Made by a program: the position numbers and the translations under genes
The notes under the pieces: model-generated
The model's input: only the letters and a program-made list of their open reading frames with translations
The model's database searches: none
Told to the model about the DNA's origin: nothing
DNA from: VRUE01 sp035997045
GTDB lineage: Bacteria > Actinomycetota > Thermoleophilia > Solirubrobacterales > 70-9
Reading direction: 5' to 3'
Assembly (NCBI GenBank): GCA_035997045.1
Contig: DASYIY010000093.1
Location: forward strand, 1-57,604
DNA: 57,604 bases
Shown here: positions 36,936-45,446 of the stretch, piece after piece
How the letters are laid out: every line of letters starts with the position of its first letter
How positions within the stretch are numbered: the first letter of the stretch is position 1

Positions 36936-37165
36936 GTGGGCGCGCCGGATCTCGAGCGCGAGCGCTTCGAGCGCTGCTTTCGCGAGCACTACGCCCAGTT
37001 CTTGCCTTCGCGATGCGGCGGGTCTCTGGCCGCGATGCTCGGAAGACGCGGTTGCCGAGGCGTTCGCGGTCGCCTGGCGCAGGCGCGATCGCATCCCCGA
37101 TCACGCCCTGCCGTGGCTCTATGCGGTGGCGCTGCGCGTGTTCTGAACCATTACCAACTGGCGGT
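36936..37165 (+). pseudogene. ECF sigma factor remnant with frameshifts
   Basis: Reading across three frames gives a sigma-70 region 2: DLERERFERCFREHYAQ (GTG 36936 frame), then LAFAMRRVSGRDAR (next frame), then EDAVAEAFAVAWRRRDRIP-DHALPWLYAVALRVF and a stop, with LNHYQLAV continuing in a fourth step. The EDAVAEAFAVAW core is diagnostic. Region 4 is missing. At least three indels break it. The stretch to 37296 holds no other recognisable gene. Confidence 0.75.
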
Positions 37166-37296
37166 CAAGGTAGCCGGCACGGTCTCCTGCGGCTGGGTCG
37201 AAAGCTGGCTGGCGGCGATCAAAGCCGACGACGATTCGCGCGCCCGCGAAGCCGTCGAGGCGATGGCGACCTCGCACCGCTGGCCGAGATTCGGGC

Positions 37297-38817
37297 TCAC
37301 TTTGCCGTCGTCGCGTAGCGTTCGAATTCGCCCTGTTCGAGCTGTGGTTCGGGAAGGTCATAGCGGTACCGGTCGCGCTGTGCAGCGCCCCCTGACGGGT
37401 CGTATTTGACGGTGTATTCGACTTCCAGTCCGCCCGAGTCGGCGGTCAGCGTGAATTCCCGGCCGAGGTCATTCGCGCTGGGTGGCTGCGGCCACAGCCA
37501 CGCATTGCGTTCGCGCATCGCGCCAAACCAGGCGCTGGCCACCGTCGGCGGCAGCTCTACATACGGAGCCGCGAAATTCGGCATGCCGGGCAGGTGCGTT
37601 GCGTTGCGGACGAGGGCGAACGTTCCCTGTGGAGTGGTAACAGCGGTGGTGTCGCCTTCCACAACTTTCTTGGTCGGGTATCCGCCCAGGGGCACGATCT
37701 TGTGCCGGATCAGGTCGATTACGTTTTTAGCGGCGGGTGCGAGGAAGATCGCCGGTCCGAACTCATGCGAGGTGACCGCAACGCTGCGTACTTCGCCGAT
37801 GCGATTGTGGCCGATCGTGTAGACGAAATCGCCGTGCGGAGTCCCGACGACGACCGCTTTTTCCGTACAGCCACCGATGTTGCCGGGCGGCGGGTTTGCG
37901 TTCAGCGCCTCGCCTCCGTAGTAGAGGGCATTGAGCTTGTCGCGCGCCCACGCGGGCGCGCCGCGAGCCGGTGGGAACCGGCACGTTTCTTCGTCGTTGG
38001 CGAATTCCGTCGTTTCCGGCTCGTCGGCGCGGCCCTTGCCGCCGCCACCGGCAGAGTCATCGCGCGTTTTCCTCGAGCCCCCCTTGCGGTGCTTCGTGAT
38101 CGCGGGCGGGGGCTTGAGCGCTTCCCGCAGGGCGGCCTGGCCGGCCGCGATCCAGGCCACCGCGAAACCGATCGCCATTGCGACGACTATGACCGTGCGC
38201 GTCCTGCTTAGTCCCGGACGCCAGGGCGGCTTCGATAGAGCGCCGAGAAGCTTTTGCGGCCCCGGCCCGTGGTCCCCTTCTGCGATCTGGCCGATGTCGT
38301 CCTCGACATCGAGGATCTTTTTGAACGGCCGTCGCGTTTTGTAGAGATCGGTGCCCTGTTCGAGGCCCTCAGCGGCGACGATCTTGCGGATTTTCTCCTG
38401 CAGGGGTTCATAGAAGGTCCAGGAGACCGCGAAGGCTACGCCGATTCCCAGCAGCACCTCAGGCGAGGCCGGCAACAGCAGCGCCGCCAGGGCGATCCCG
38501 ATCGGCACCGCCCAGCCGAAGAAGATCTCGCGGTACAGCTTTGGCCGCAGGCGCTCGACCCGCCAGTGGCCGAGGCGAACCCGGGTTCTTGTGTTGACGA
38601 CGTGGAAGGCCAGCAGGGCGAGCGCGACAAAGCCGAGCAGCTTCTCGGCGACGGGGCCGATCGGCCAGCCGACGAACGCCGAGTAGGCAACCGGTGCGAC
38701 CGCGCAGACCGTCCCCGCGATCTGCCCTGTGACCTTCAGGCACTTGCGCCCGGTGATCCGCCTCTTTGGCTCGGGGCGTTTCGATCCGCTCATGGCCCGC
38801 CCCGACTCCGCCGCCAT
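37297..38817 (-). CDS. Membrane protein with large extracytoplasmic domain, unknown
   Basis: 506 aa from ATG 38817 (an upstream in-frame ATG at 38940 and a downstream one at 38793 are alternatives; GGGGCAGGG precedes 38817). Helices near IAGTVCAVAPVAYSAFVGWP, LLGFVALALLAFHVVN, two at IFFGWAVPIGIALAALLLPASPEVLLGIGVAFAVSW, and TVIVVAMAIGFAVAWIAA. A Lys/Gly-rich linker (ITKHRKGGSRKTRDDSAGGGG) leads to ~240 residues outside with a likely disulfide (CRFPP and GGCTEK). No family recognised. Divergent from the SARP/STAND-like gene. Confidence 0.75.
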   Translation of the reverse strand: MAAESGRAMSGSKRPEPKRRITGRKCLKVTGQIAGTVCAVAPVAYSAFVGWPIGPVAEKLLGFVALALLAFHVVNTRTRVRLGHWRVERLRPKLYREIFFGWAVPIGIALAALLLPASPEVLLGIGVAFAVSWTFYEPLQEKIRKIVAAEGLEQGTDLYKTRRPFKKILDVEDDIGQIAEGDHGPGPQKLLGALSKPPWRPGLSRTRTVIVVAMAIGFAVAWIAAGQAALREALKPPPAITKHRKGGSRKTRDDSAGGGGKGRADEPETTEFANDEETCRFPPARGAPAWARDKLNALYYGGEALNANPPPGNIGGCTEKAVVVGTPHGDFVYTIGHNRIGEVRSVAVTSHEFGPAIFLAPAAKNVIDLIRHKIVPLGGYPTKKVVEGDTTAVTTPQGTFALVRNATHLPGMPNFAAPYVELPPTVASAWFGAMRERNAWLWPQPPSANDLGREFTLTADSGGLEVEYTVKYDPSGGAAQRDRYRYDLPEPQLEQGEFERYATTAK

Positions 38818-39083
38818 CGCCCTGCCCCTATGACTTCCCCTTCTCCCATTTTTCCCTCCAAGAGTCTCCGGGCCGGCGCGATGCCGGCCGTCTGAGCGCC
38901 GGCGCCGCCCGCCGGTCGTACTTATCTCCGCCGCATTCATGAATCAACGCAGAGGGAGGGAGGCGTCGCGTCAGAGCACAGCGTCCGCCAGCGTCAGCAG
39001 GCGTCGGAGATCGTCTTGGTCCAGTAGGGTCGAGTGCTCAGGAGGGGACGATCAATACAGAACACCCTATACGGGTCAGAGTT

Positions 39084-41057
39084 TTGGGGGAGTGGACCAT
39101 TACTCGGGACGGCAACGACGTACGCATCGGCGCCGACCCAGAGGCGCTTCTCCATGCGCTCGTGATGGCCGAGGGAGAAATCGACGCCGAAAAGCTCGTC
39201 TCGGTTCTGCCCGATCGCGACAATCTCGAAACCGATCGCAAGAAGGCGATGAAAGGGGCCCTCAGCACACTGCGTAACGACAAACGGTACAGGCTCAGCA
39301 TCAGCAGGGAGAAAGATCCCGTGACTATGAGTCACGACCAGCCACACGCAAGTATCGACCTGTGGGAATTCTTCGAATTCGCACAGTTAAAACGCTACAA
39401 AGAGGCGGCCAAGCTGATTTCCGCAGGCAGCCGGGGGCCCGTTCAGCTCGAGAAGTTCGCCGACCACAACAAGCTCTGGAAGCCGATGTCGAAAAAATTC
39501 GACCTGGTGAAGCGCGAGGTCATGGCGGCGGTCAAGGGGGAAATCGGGAGCAATCGCATGATGCGCGATACCCGCAAGCTGTTGCTCGAACGCAGCTTGG
39601 TTCCCGGGGTCGGCGGCGAGGTTCAGATCGGTGAGGTGCGGGGGGAGATCGAGCCGATCGGCATTCCCTGGTACTCGCTCAAGCCGGATACGGGGCTCGT
39701 GTTAGAACCCCTTCCGCCATACCTCTCCGGCCTGCTCGAGGACGAGGCGACGCCTCAGCGCGTGATCGTGATCGGCGATCACGGACGGGGGAAGACGCTG
39801 GCCGCGATCGCTTCCTACCTTGAGATGACCGATCATCTTGAAAAAGCGGATGCGACACATGAATCGCGACCGATCATCTACGTCGACGGGGAAATCGAGG
39901 GTTTAGACACGGGTTTTGCAACCGACGAGTGGCTCGACGAGTACCTGGATAAGTTCGACGCGATCGGCCATGGGCAGCGGATAGCGATCGTGCCCCACGC
40001 CGACGCGTTCTTCCTGCGCGAGAAGCGCCCGCTTAAGGAGATCCTCGGCTGGCGCATGTTTCGCGAGGGCGATGTACTGCTCTGTTGCAGCGAGCAGTTC
40101 TACTTGACGAGCCTGAGATTCGAGGGATACGCAACCCACGTGGTCCGGCTCGAGCCCTGGGAGCCGGAGACTCAGCTGGCGTACATATCCGCCCGTTTCG
40201 GGAAAAAGACGTGCGCCGCTTTTGCGGCGTGGCGAGACGCAGATCCCACGGAGATGCGGGCGGAACTCTGCGAGGTTCCCCTGCACCTCATCTATGTGGT
40301 GCCGATCGTCGGCGAAAACGACGAGGCGCTCGAACGAATCTCGGTCCGCTGGCACCTTTTCGATCAGCTGTCGCGCCTTCGTCTCGATACCGCTGGCCAC
40401 GCGCTCAAAGAGGACGATCGCTTCAACGAGCTCGCGGCGATCGCCCATCGCTTCTACCGCTCGGATTCGCCCTCCGGTTCTTCGATCGGCTTCAACCCGG
40501 AGGAGCTGCGCGATTTCTTGAAGGGCTTCGACGACCGGGACCCGGAGGCGCGAGCCGACGCGCTGCTCAACAACACGCTGCTCGTCGCCCCTCCGTCGGG
40601 CAGCGACGAGCACTGCTTCGAGATGGCGGCTTGGGGATGGTTCTTTGCCGCCAGCCACCTGGCTCGCGTGCTGAAGCTGAGCGATCCGCCCGAACCGGCT
40701 CTGAAGGCGTTTGGCAAGTACTTCCTGCCGGAGGTGATGGACTTCTGCGAGGAAATGCTGCTCGAGGCGCTGCCTTTGCACGAAGAGACCATCCTGGGCG
40801 CGCTGCGCCATGCCCTGCTCGAAGACGAGGAGACCGAGCTCCGCCCGATGCAACGGGCCTTCTCAAGAAGTCAGGTCGGCTACCTACTGGCCCTGCTCGG
40901 CGACGAGGCCATCCGTGAGGAGCTCTCGCGGATGATCGACCCCCAGGCGGCGACGGCGGAGTCCGATCCCCTGGTGCGAGACGAAATAGAGCGAGGCCTG
41001 AAGGGCTCGAAATTGCGCCTGGCCGCCGATGCCTTCGGGCATCGCGGCGGGGTCTAG
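39084..41057 (+). CDS. SARP/BTAD-like protein with P-loop (STAND-type) domain
   Basis: 657 aa. Residues 1-75 look like a winged helix (GEWTITRDGNDVRIG ... MKGALSTLRNDKRYRLSIS). Residues 90-150 resemble a BTAD helical domain (IDLWEFFEFAQLKRYKEAAKLIS ... KFDLVKREVMAAV). A P-loop GDHGRGKT follows at 231-238 with hydrophobic strands RPIIYVDGE and QRIAIVPHAD, then a helical region to the end. This order is that of signalling STAND NTPases fused to SARP-type regulators. Start TTG 39084 is uncertain. The effector or target is unknown. Confidence 0.7.
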   Translation: MGEWTITRDGNDVRIGADPEALLHALVMAEGEIDAEKLVSVLPDRDNLETDRKKAMKGALSTLRNDKRYRLSISREKDPVTMSHDQPHASIDLWEFFEFAQLKRYKEAAKLISAGSRGPVQLEKFADHNKLWKPMSKKFDLVKREVMAAVKGEIGSNRMMRDTRKLLLERSLVPGVGGEVQIGEVRGEIEPIGIPWYSLKPDTGLVLEPLPPYLSGLLEDEATPQRVIVIGDHGRGKTLAAIASYLEMTDHLEKADATHESRPIIYVDGEIEGLDTGFATDEWLDEYLDKFDAIGHGQRIAIVPHADAFFLREKRPLKEILGWRMFREGDVLLCCSEQFYLTSLRFEGYATHVVRLEPWEPETQLAYISARFGKKTCAAFAAWRDADPTEMRAELCEVPLHLIYVVPIVGENDEALERISVRWHLFDQLSRLRLDTAGHALKEDDRFNELAAIAHRFYRSDSPSGSSIGFNPEELRDFLKGFDDRDPEARADALLNNTLLVAPPSGSDEHCFEMAAWGWFFAASHLARVLKLSDPPEPALKAFGKYFLPEVMDFCEEMLLEALPLHEETILGALRHALLEDEETELRPMQRAFSRSQVGYLLALLGDEAIREELSRMIDPQAATAESDPLVRDEIERGLKGSKLRLAADAFGHRGGV

Positions 41058-41149
41058 GGCGAAGGCCCTGGCCGGAGTCAAGCCCGGCTCACCGCGGCTC
41101 GGGTGCCCATCCGCTCATGCCTTAGATGGGCTTGTAGGATTTCGGACGG

Positions 41150-42448
41150 ATGACGATGGCACCGGGGTGGGGGAAGGTAGTTGCCCGGCTGGGCGGAGCG
41201 CTCGCGCTCGCGCTGGGTTGCCTTCTGCTCTGGCTGCCTTCAGCCCTTGCCGCGCTTCCCGCCAACGACGACTTCGCCAACCGCGAGGTGCTGAATGGCA
41301 GCCTGCCGATCGAAGTTCCGCGCTCGAACGCCGGCGCGACCAAAGAGAGCGGGGAGTACCTCGGCACGCCTTTCGCCGCCGGGCACTCGGTCTGGTTCGA
41401 GTGGGAAGCGACCGACGACGGCTGGGTCACGGTGGGCGGCTGCGACACAGATTTCGTCGATGTGATCGGCGTCTTCACCGGCACCGCGGTCAACGCCCTG
41501 ACCAGCGTCGCCAGCGGCAATGCCAGCGAAGGCCCGCACTGCCCCTTCGGCCAGCGCGAGTACACCTTCAAGGCTAAAGCCGCGACCAAATACGAGATCG
41601 CCGTCGACGGCAACCCCTTCTCCATGCCGGAAGCGCCGCCACCGCTCACCGAAGGCACTTTCCAGCTGCGGATCGAAGCCACGCCACCGCCGACCAACGA
41701 CGATTTCGCCGATGCGGAGCCGATCGTCACTCATCTGGAAGAAGAATTCGAAGGCCAGGCCTTCTACTTCGGCTCCGCCTTCGGCTACAACTGGAACGCG
41801 ACCGAGGAGAGCGGCGAGCCGGTCCATATCGGCGGTCCCAACGGGGCCTCCGCCTGGTACTCGTGGACGGCGCCGGCCTCCGGCGAGGCGAGGATCGGCG
41901 GCTGCTGCGGCTCGGCCCTGAGATTGGGCATCTACAGGGGCGACGGTCTCGACGCTCTGCAACTGCTCTTCGGCGGCATGGGCCCGGGGGGCTCGGCGAC
42001 CCTCTCGGTCAAAGCCGGGGACACCTACAGGATCGTCGCCTACGGCCTGAACGACGAATCCAGCGGCGAAGCCGCGATGGGCAGCTTCCAGATCGACGTC
42101 TCGATGCGAGCGCCGGTGCCGGCTCCTTCTTCGAGTGGCGGGAGCGCGCCGCCATCGCCTCCGGCGGCCGACACGACGCCGCCGGACACGACGATCTCCA
42201 AAAGCGTGTTGAAGCGGCTCCCTCCGATCTTGGTCTTCCGTTTCCACTCCAGCGAGACGGGGTCGACGTTCCGCTGCAAACTCGATAAATCTCCGATCGC
42301 GGCCTGCCCGTCATCGCGGCGCTTCGGGCATCTCGAGCCGGGGCCCCACGTGCTCAAAGTCTTCGCTGTCGATGCAACCGGGAATAAAGACTCAAGCCCC
42401 GCGATAGCGCGGTTCAGCGTTCCGGGAAAGACAAAAAGCCGGTCGTAG
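41150..42448 (+). CDS. Secreted protein with two PPC-like beta domains
   Basis: 432 aa. Signal peptide ending LPSALAALPAND. Two repeats begin with NDDFANREVL and NDDFADAEPI and continue with GHSVWFEWEATDDGWVTVGGC and GASAWYSWTAPASGEARIGGCC, the pattern of bacterial pre-peptidase C-terminal-like (jelly-roll) domains. A Pro/Ser linker then leads to an Ig-like C-terminal domain starting DTTPPDTTISK and containing FRFHSSETGSTFRCKLD and GPHVLKVFAVDATGN. Extracellular; ligand unknown. Confidence 0.85.
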   Translation: MTMAPGWGKVVARLGGALALALGCLLLWLPSALAALPANDDFANREVLNGSLPIEVPRSNAGATKESGEYLGTPFAAGHSVWFEWEATDDGWVTVGGCDTDFVDVIGVFTGTAVNALTSVASGNASEGPHCPFGQREYTFKAKAATKYEIAVDGNPFSMPEAPPPLTEGTFQLRIEATPPPTNDDFADAEPIVTHLEEEFEGQAFYFGSAFGYNWNATEESGEPVHIGGPNGASAWYSWTAPASGEARIGGCCGSALRLGIYRGDGLDALQLLFGGMGPGGSATLSVKAGDTYRIVAYGLNDESSGEAAMGSFQIDVSMRAPVPAPSSSGGSAPPSPPAADTTPPDTTISKSVLKRLPPILVFRFHSSETGSTFRCKLDKSPIAACPSSRRFGHLEPGPHVLKVFAVDATGNKDSSPAIARFSVPGKTKSRS

Positions 42449-42460
42449 TCGACTCGGCGC

Positions 42461-42829
42461 TCAGTCCGCGCCGATCAGCTCGATCCGGTTGCCCCACGGA
42501 TCTGTGCTGTAGAACCTGCGCGTTCCTGGGATCGCGTCGTCCCACTGCACGGCGACACCGGCTGCCGTCAGTCGCTCGGCGATTGGATCGAGATCGGCGA
42601 GCCTGACGCGCAGCGCGGGGTGGGCCTTCGTCGCGGGCGTGAAGTCCTTCGTCACGCCGACATGAAGTTGATGGGCTCCGCAGGCAAACCAGGCGCCACC
42701 GCGATCCCGGAGGGCCAGGGGCTTCTCCAGCTCGGGGAGCCCAAGCAATTCCCCGTAAAACCGCCTGGCGTCGCCCTCGCTCCCGACCGGCGCGGCAACC
42801 TGAACGTGATCCAGTCCGATGATCTGCAC
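42461..42829 (-). CDS. VOC/glyoxalase-family protein
   Basis: 122 aa. IGLDHVQVAAPVGSEGDARRFYGELLGLPELEKP, GGAWFACGAHQLHVGV, ALRVRLADLDPIAERLTAAGV and RRFYSTDPWGNRIELIGAD follow the beta-alpha-beta-beta-beta VOC repeat; metal ligands would be the first His, the LHVGV His and the final Glu. GTG at 42829 fits the first strand. Substrate unknown. Confidence 0.9.
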   Translation of the reverse strand: MQIIGLDHVQVAAPVGSEGDARRFYGELLGLPELEKPLALRDRGGAWFACGAHQLHVGVTKDFTPATKAHPALRVRLADLDPIAERLTAAGVAVQWDDAIPGTRRFYSTDPWGNRIELIGAD

Positions 42830-42858
42830 CGCCTCACCGTATCTCTGGTTGGTCTGGG

Positions 42859-43401
42859 CTAGTCGATCTCGGGAACACCGCGGCCTTGTAGCACCCGGCT
42901 GGCCAGCCCCCACAACGCGTAGGCGATCGCCAGGCCGATCAGCAGGAACTTGAGGCTCGCGCAGGCCGTTGCGAAAGGCGCCGCAAGGCTTCCCCCGTGG
43001 CCACCGAGGACGAGGAGCCAGGCGATGTTTTCGGCGGCGTCGAAGAGGGCGGCCGCGGCGGCGAAGAACGGCGTCGCGATCCCGGCGATCGCGAGCCCCC
43101 GCAGGCCGCGTTCCCTGGCGAAGTCGCGAGTGGCAAGCGCCGCCAGCGTGAAGAAGGTTCCGTAGCTGAGCATGAACCCGAAGTCGATCCAGAGCGACAG
43201 CCGCGCGAGATACCGGCCGTGGCTTCCCCATTCGCCCATGATCTGGGCCGCCCGCCGCTCGCTGCCGGCAAACTCGAGCCCGAGGATGGACGGCCCGCCG
43301 CTCGCTTCCAGCTTCCGATCGATGAGGAGGAGGGCGATGTCGAACGCCACCATCGCGATCCCGAAGGCGATGAGCAATTGCTTGCGATTGGGATGGGTCA
43401 T
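42859..43401 (-). CDS. Five-helix membrane protein, unknown
   Basis: 180 aa with hydrophobic helices at LLIAFGIAMVAFDIALLLI, LWIDFGFMLSYGTFFTLAALA, LAIAGIATPFFAAAAALFDAAENIAWLLVL and FLLIGLAIAYALWGLA. The FDAAENIAWLL helix carries an acidic pair inside the membrane. No family recognised. Overlaps the next upstream gene (ATGA), so the two are likely co-translated. Confidence 0.82.
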   Translation of the reverse strand: MTHPNRKQLLIAFGIAMVAFDIALLLIDRKLEASGGPSILGLEFAGSERRAAQIMGEWGSHGRYLARLSLWIDFGFMLSYGTFFTLAALATRDFARERGLRGLAIAGIATPFFAAAAALFDAAENIAWLLVLGGHGGSLAAPFATACASLKFLLIGLAIAYALWGLASRVLQGRGVPEID

Positions 43402-44189
43402 CTAGCCCTCCGCCACTGCGGTCGTAGGCGGCGTGATTTCAATAAGAAGATCGTCGCTTGCACCGCGAGCGCTGCCGTCAGCGCAGCCGAGAACGCCGCC
43501 GGGCCGCCGAGCGAGTCCAGGCAAGAGGCGAGTACGAAGCAAAAGGTGGCGAAGCCGTAGAAGCCGACGAGGAAGTTCCGCAGCAGCACCCTGACCTGAC
43601 CGAAGCCACCGTGGGCGTGGGTGAAGACCGCCAGCACGCTGGTGACGATCGGGAACGGCGCCAGAAGTCCGCTGAGGTGCGGCCCGAGGGCGCCCGAGGC
43701 GGCGGTGAGCGCGACCACCAATGCCAGCGCCGCAAGCGCCCGCGCCGGCAGGTCCCACCAGGGCGGTGCCGCGACGGCCGCCGGCGTTGCCGGGGGCGCC
43801 GGGAGCTGGGTCAGGCCCGCGGCGAAGCCGGCCCCGACGAGGATCAATGAGACCCCGGGTGGCAGGTCGAGCAGCTGCAGGAAGGCGACGCCCACAAGGA
43901 ATGCAGCCCAGCCGGCGAACAGGCACCGCATCGGCCCGACTCGCTCCGCTGCCCTGCCGTAGACGACGACGAACAGCGTCAGCGCACCCAAGCCGAGCAG
44001 CGTCCCGGCGGCCGCCTCCGCCCCGAATGCGCGACCGTGAACAAGTGTGAGCACGACGAGAATCGGACCCGCGACAACGGGCAGCCCACCGAGGATGCCG
44101 GCGACGGCGACTCCCCACCTGCGCCCGGCGAGCGACACAGCGACCACGCAGAGGGGGGCCAGCAGCAGCTTCGTCAACACAATCGCCAT
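43398..44189 (-). CDS. Multi-pass membrane protein (GlpM-like), unknown
   Basis: 263 aa, eight or nine helices. VLTKLLLAPLCVVAVSLAGRRWGVAVAGILGGLPVVAGPILVVLTLVHG resembles the start of GlpM-like transporter-fold proteins. SGLLAPFPIVTSVLAVFTHAHGGFGQVRVLLRNFLVGFYGFATFCFVLA repeats the same gly/pro pattern, suggesting two inverted halves. Function unknown. First gene of a pair with the 180-aa membrane protein; last chromosomal gene before the mobile element. Confidence 0.82.
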   Translation of the reverse strand: MAIVLTKLLLAPLCVVAVSLAGRRWGVAVAGILGGLPVVAGPILVVLTLVHGRAFGAEAAAGTLLGLGALTLFVVVYGRAAERVGPMRCLFAGWAAFLVGVAFLQLLDLPPGVSLILVGAGFAAGLTQLPAPPATPAAVAAPPWWDLPARALAALALVVALTAASGALGPHLSGLLAPFPIVTSVLAVFTHAHGGFGQVRVLLRNFLVGFYGFATFCFVLASCLDSLGGPAAFSAALTAALAVQATIFLLKSRRLRPQWRRAR

Positions 44190-44238
44190 CGTCAGTCCCT
44201 GTCTACGGTCACGTCTGCCCCGGGGGCTCGTCTCTCAC

Positions 44239-44267
44239 AAAAACGAAAACCCCCGACTTGCGGGGGC
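44239..44267 (-). terminator. Original tRNA-Leu terminator, now displaced
   Basis: On the minus strand a CCCCCG/CGGGGG stem with a 5-nt loop is followed by TTTTCGTTTT. It matches the terminator at 55631-55660 with a few substitutions and lies just beyond the left 54-bp repeat, so it is the chromosome's own terminator separated from its tRNA by the insertion. Confidence 0.8.
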
Positions 44268-44274
44268 TTTCTCA

Positions 44275-44328
44275 TGCGGCTGAATGGAGTCGAACCATCA
44301 CGTCCCGTTAGGGACACAAGGCCCTCAA
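44275..44328. repeat. attL: displaced 3' part of tRNA-Leu
   Basis: Identical over 54 bp to 55668-55721. Covers the anticodon loop, variable arm, T-arm and acceptor 3' side of tRNA-Leu on the minus strand. The 5' half is missing here, so this copy cannot make a tRNA. Confidence 0.95.
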
Positions 44329-44420
44329 GCTGAGACTGCGCCGCATGGTAGAGCGGAAAACCGCCTACGGAGCCAAATCCAATCCGGTTGCGTCCGGCTG
44401 AATCCGGCTGTTTAGGGGGC

Positions 44421-44445
44421 TGACTGGCGCACGAGTGGCGCACGA
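44421..44445. repeat. Paired TGGCGCAC repeats, left end (arm-type site candidate)
   Basis: TGGCGCAC at 44425-44432 and 44436-44443, 11 bp apart. Almost the same 25-bp block occurs near the right end at 55572-55597 in the same orientation. The position ~93 bp inside attL fits an integrase or accessory-factor arm site. Confidence 0.6.
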
Positions 44446-44450
44446 CTATG

Positions 44451-44478
44451 TCGGAGCGAGATCCTAAGATCGCTCCGA
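44451..44478. promoter_or_regulatory. Palindrome before the HEPN-like gene
   Basis: TCGGAGCGA (44451-44459) and TCGCTCCGA (44470-44478) are exact inverted repeats with a 10-nt spacer, ending 2 bp before ATG 44481. Possible operator or mRNA hairpin controlling the gene. If translation begins at ATG 44448 it would instead be coding. Confidence 0.5.
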
Positions 44479-44480
44479 CC

Positions 44481-45128
44481 ATGTCCATTGCGCCCGATCA
44501 AATCGCCGAGCGGCTTTCCGAGATCATCGCCGACCGCCGCGATTCTGCAAACGATAACGGCTACCTAGAGGACTACGACGCAAAGCGAATTGTCACGCGA
44601 GCACGAGCGGCAATTAGGCGCTTTGCTCCCCCGGGGAGTGCTTACGAGGATGAGGCAACGGCTGCCGTCAAATTGGGCAACGAATCATGGAAGGCAGGAC
44701 AACTAACGGCGATCGTGCACGCCCTACGGGACGACTACAGATTTGGCGGCTTGGCTTCGGTCCAAGAGATCGTTCACGCCGATCTGTTCGATGACTTTCT
44801 CGGCATGGCCGATGAGCTGCTTGCTAAGGGCTTTATTGGGCCTGCGGCGGTCCTGGCGGGAACTGTTCTGGAGGAGCAGCTGGGGAAGCTCACGAAGAAG
44901 CACGGTATTGACACCACCGACGAGAAGGGCCGAGCGAAATCGGTGGAGGCTCTCGGGGTCGACCTTCGCAAGGCCGATGTAATCACCGAGGTCCAGCGGA
45001 AGAGCGTGACTGCTTGGTACGCGCAGAGGACCGAGGGTGCTCACGGGCGTCCAGGGAATCTCAATGACGGCGAGGTCGAACGGATGATCGACGGGATTCG
45101 CGACTTCGTGGCCCGCTATCCGGCCTAA
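44481..45128 (+). CDS. HEPN-like domain protein
   Basis: 215 aa from ATG 44481 (ATG 44448 is an alternative that would place the palindrome inside the gene). The N-terminal ~100 residues are unrecognised. The C-terminal half is helical: ELLAKGFIGPAAVLAGTVLEEQLGKLTKKHGI, ALGVDLRKADVITEVQRKSVTAWYAQRTEGAHGRPGNLNDGEVERMIDGIRDFVARYP. It carries RTEGAH, an R-x4-H motif of the kind that forms the RNase site in HEPN proteins. No neighbouring MNT antitoxin. Role in defence or as a toxin is inference. Confidence 0.65.
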   Translation: MSIAPDQIAERLSEIIADRRDSANDNGYLEDYDAKRIVTRARAAIRRFAPPGSAYEDEATAAVKLGNESWKAGQLTAIVHALRDDYRFGGLASVQEIVHADLFDDFLGMADELLAKGFIGPAAVLAGTVLEEQLGKLTKKHGIDTTDEKGRAKSVEALGVDLRKADVITEVQRKSVTAWYAQRTEGAHGRPGNLNDGEVERMIDGIRDFVARYPA

Positions 45129-45243
45129 TTCGGCCCGAGGATGCTCATCGACTTCATCCGGATGCAGGTTGCTGGCCAGCTGTCGCTAGTAGAGACCAAC
45201 AAACGTGCAACGAGCGCCGTCGGCCCGGCTACCATCCCCAGTG

Positions 45244-45444
45244 ATGACGATCCGTGAGAGGGCCCATGCAGTCCTTGATCACCTCCCCGAGGATCGGGTT
45301 GGGGCGGCACTTGCCGCGCTTGAGGCGGTTGAGGGGCGGGATACCTCGCTAGAGGCGATCCTGGCTCGCCACGGCGAGGAGCGCCTAGGTCCCGAGGAGT
45401 TCCACCAGCACTTCGGCTCGTTGCCGACTGACGACGAGGGCTGA
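45244..45444 (+). CDS. Small antitoxin-like protein
   Basis: 66 aa, acidic and mostly helical: MTIRERAHAVLDHLPEDRV, GAALAALEAVEGR, then an acidic tail. GTG at 45241 is an equally possible start. It ends two bases before a 125-aa gene. Small acidic first gene plus larger basic second gene is the usual layout of type II toxin-antitoxin pairs. No DNA-binding motif can be named. Confidence 0.55.
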   Translation: MTIRERAHAVLDHLPEDRVGAALAALEAVEGRDTSLEAILARHGEERLGPEEFHQHFGSLPTDDEG

Positions 45445-45446
45445 GC

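Noticed and set aside
38941..39083. Possible small RNA or riboswitch between the divergent genes
   Set aside because: No stable conserved fold or known riboswitch core could be seen; treated only as a promoter region.
44192..44488. Minus-strand ORF of 98 aa at the element's left end
   Set aside because: It reads through the displaced tRNA-Leu 3' part and terminator; the peptide is the familiar false translation of a tRNA-Leu gene.
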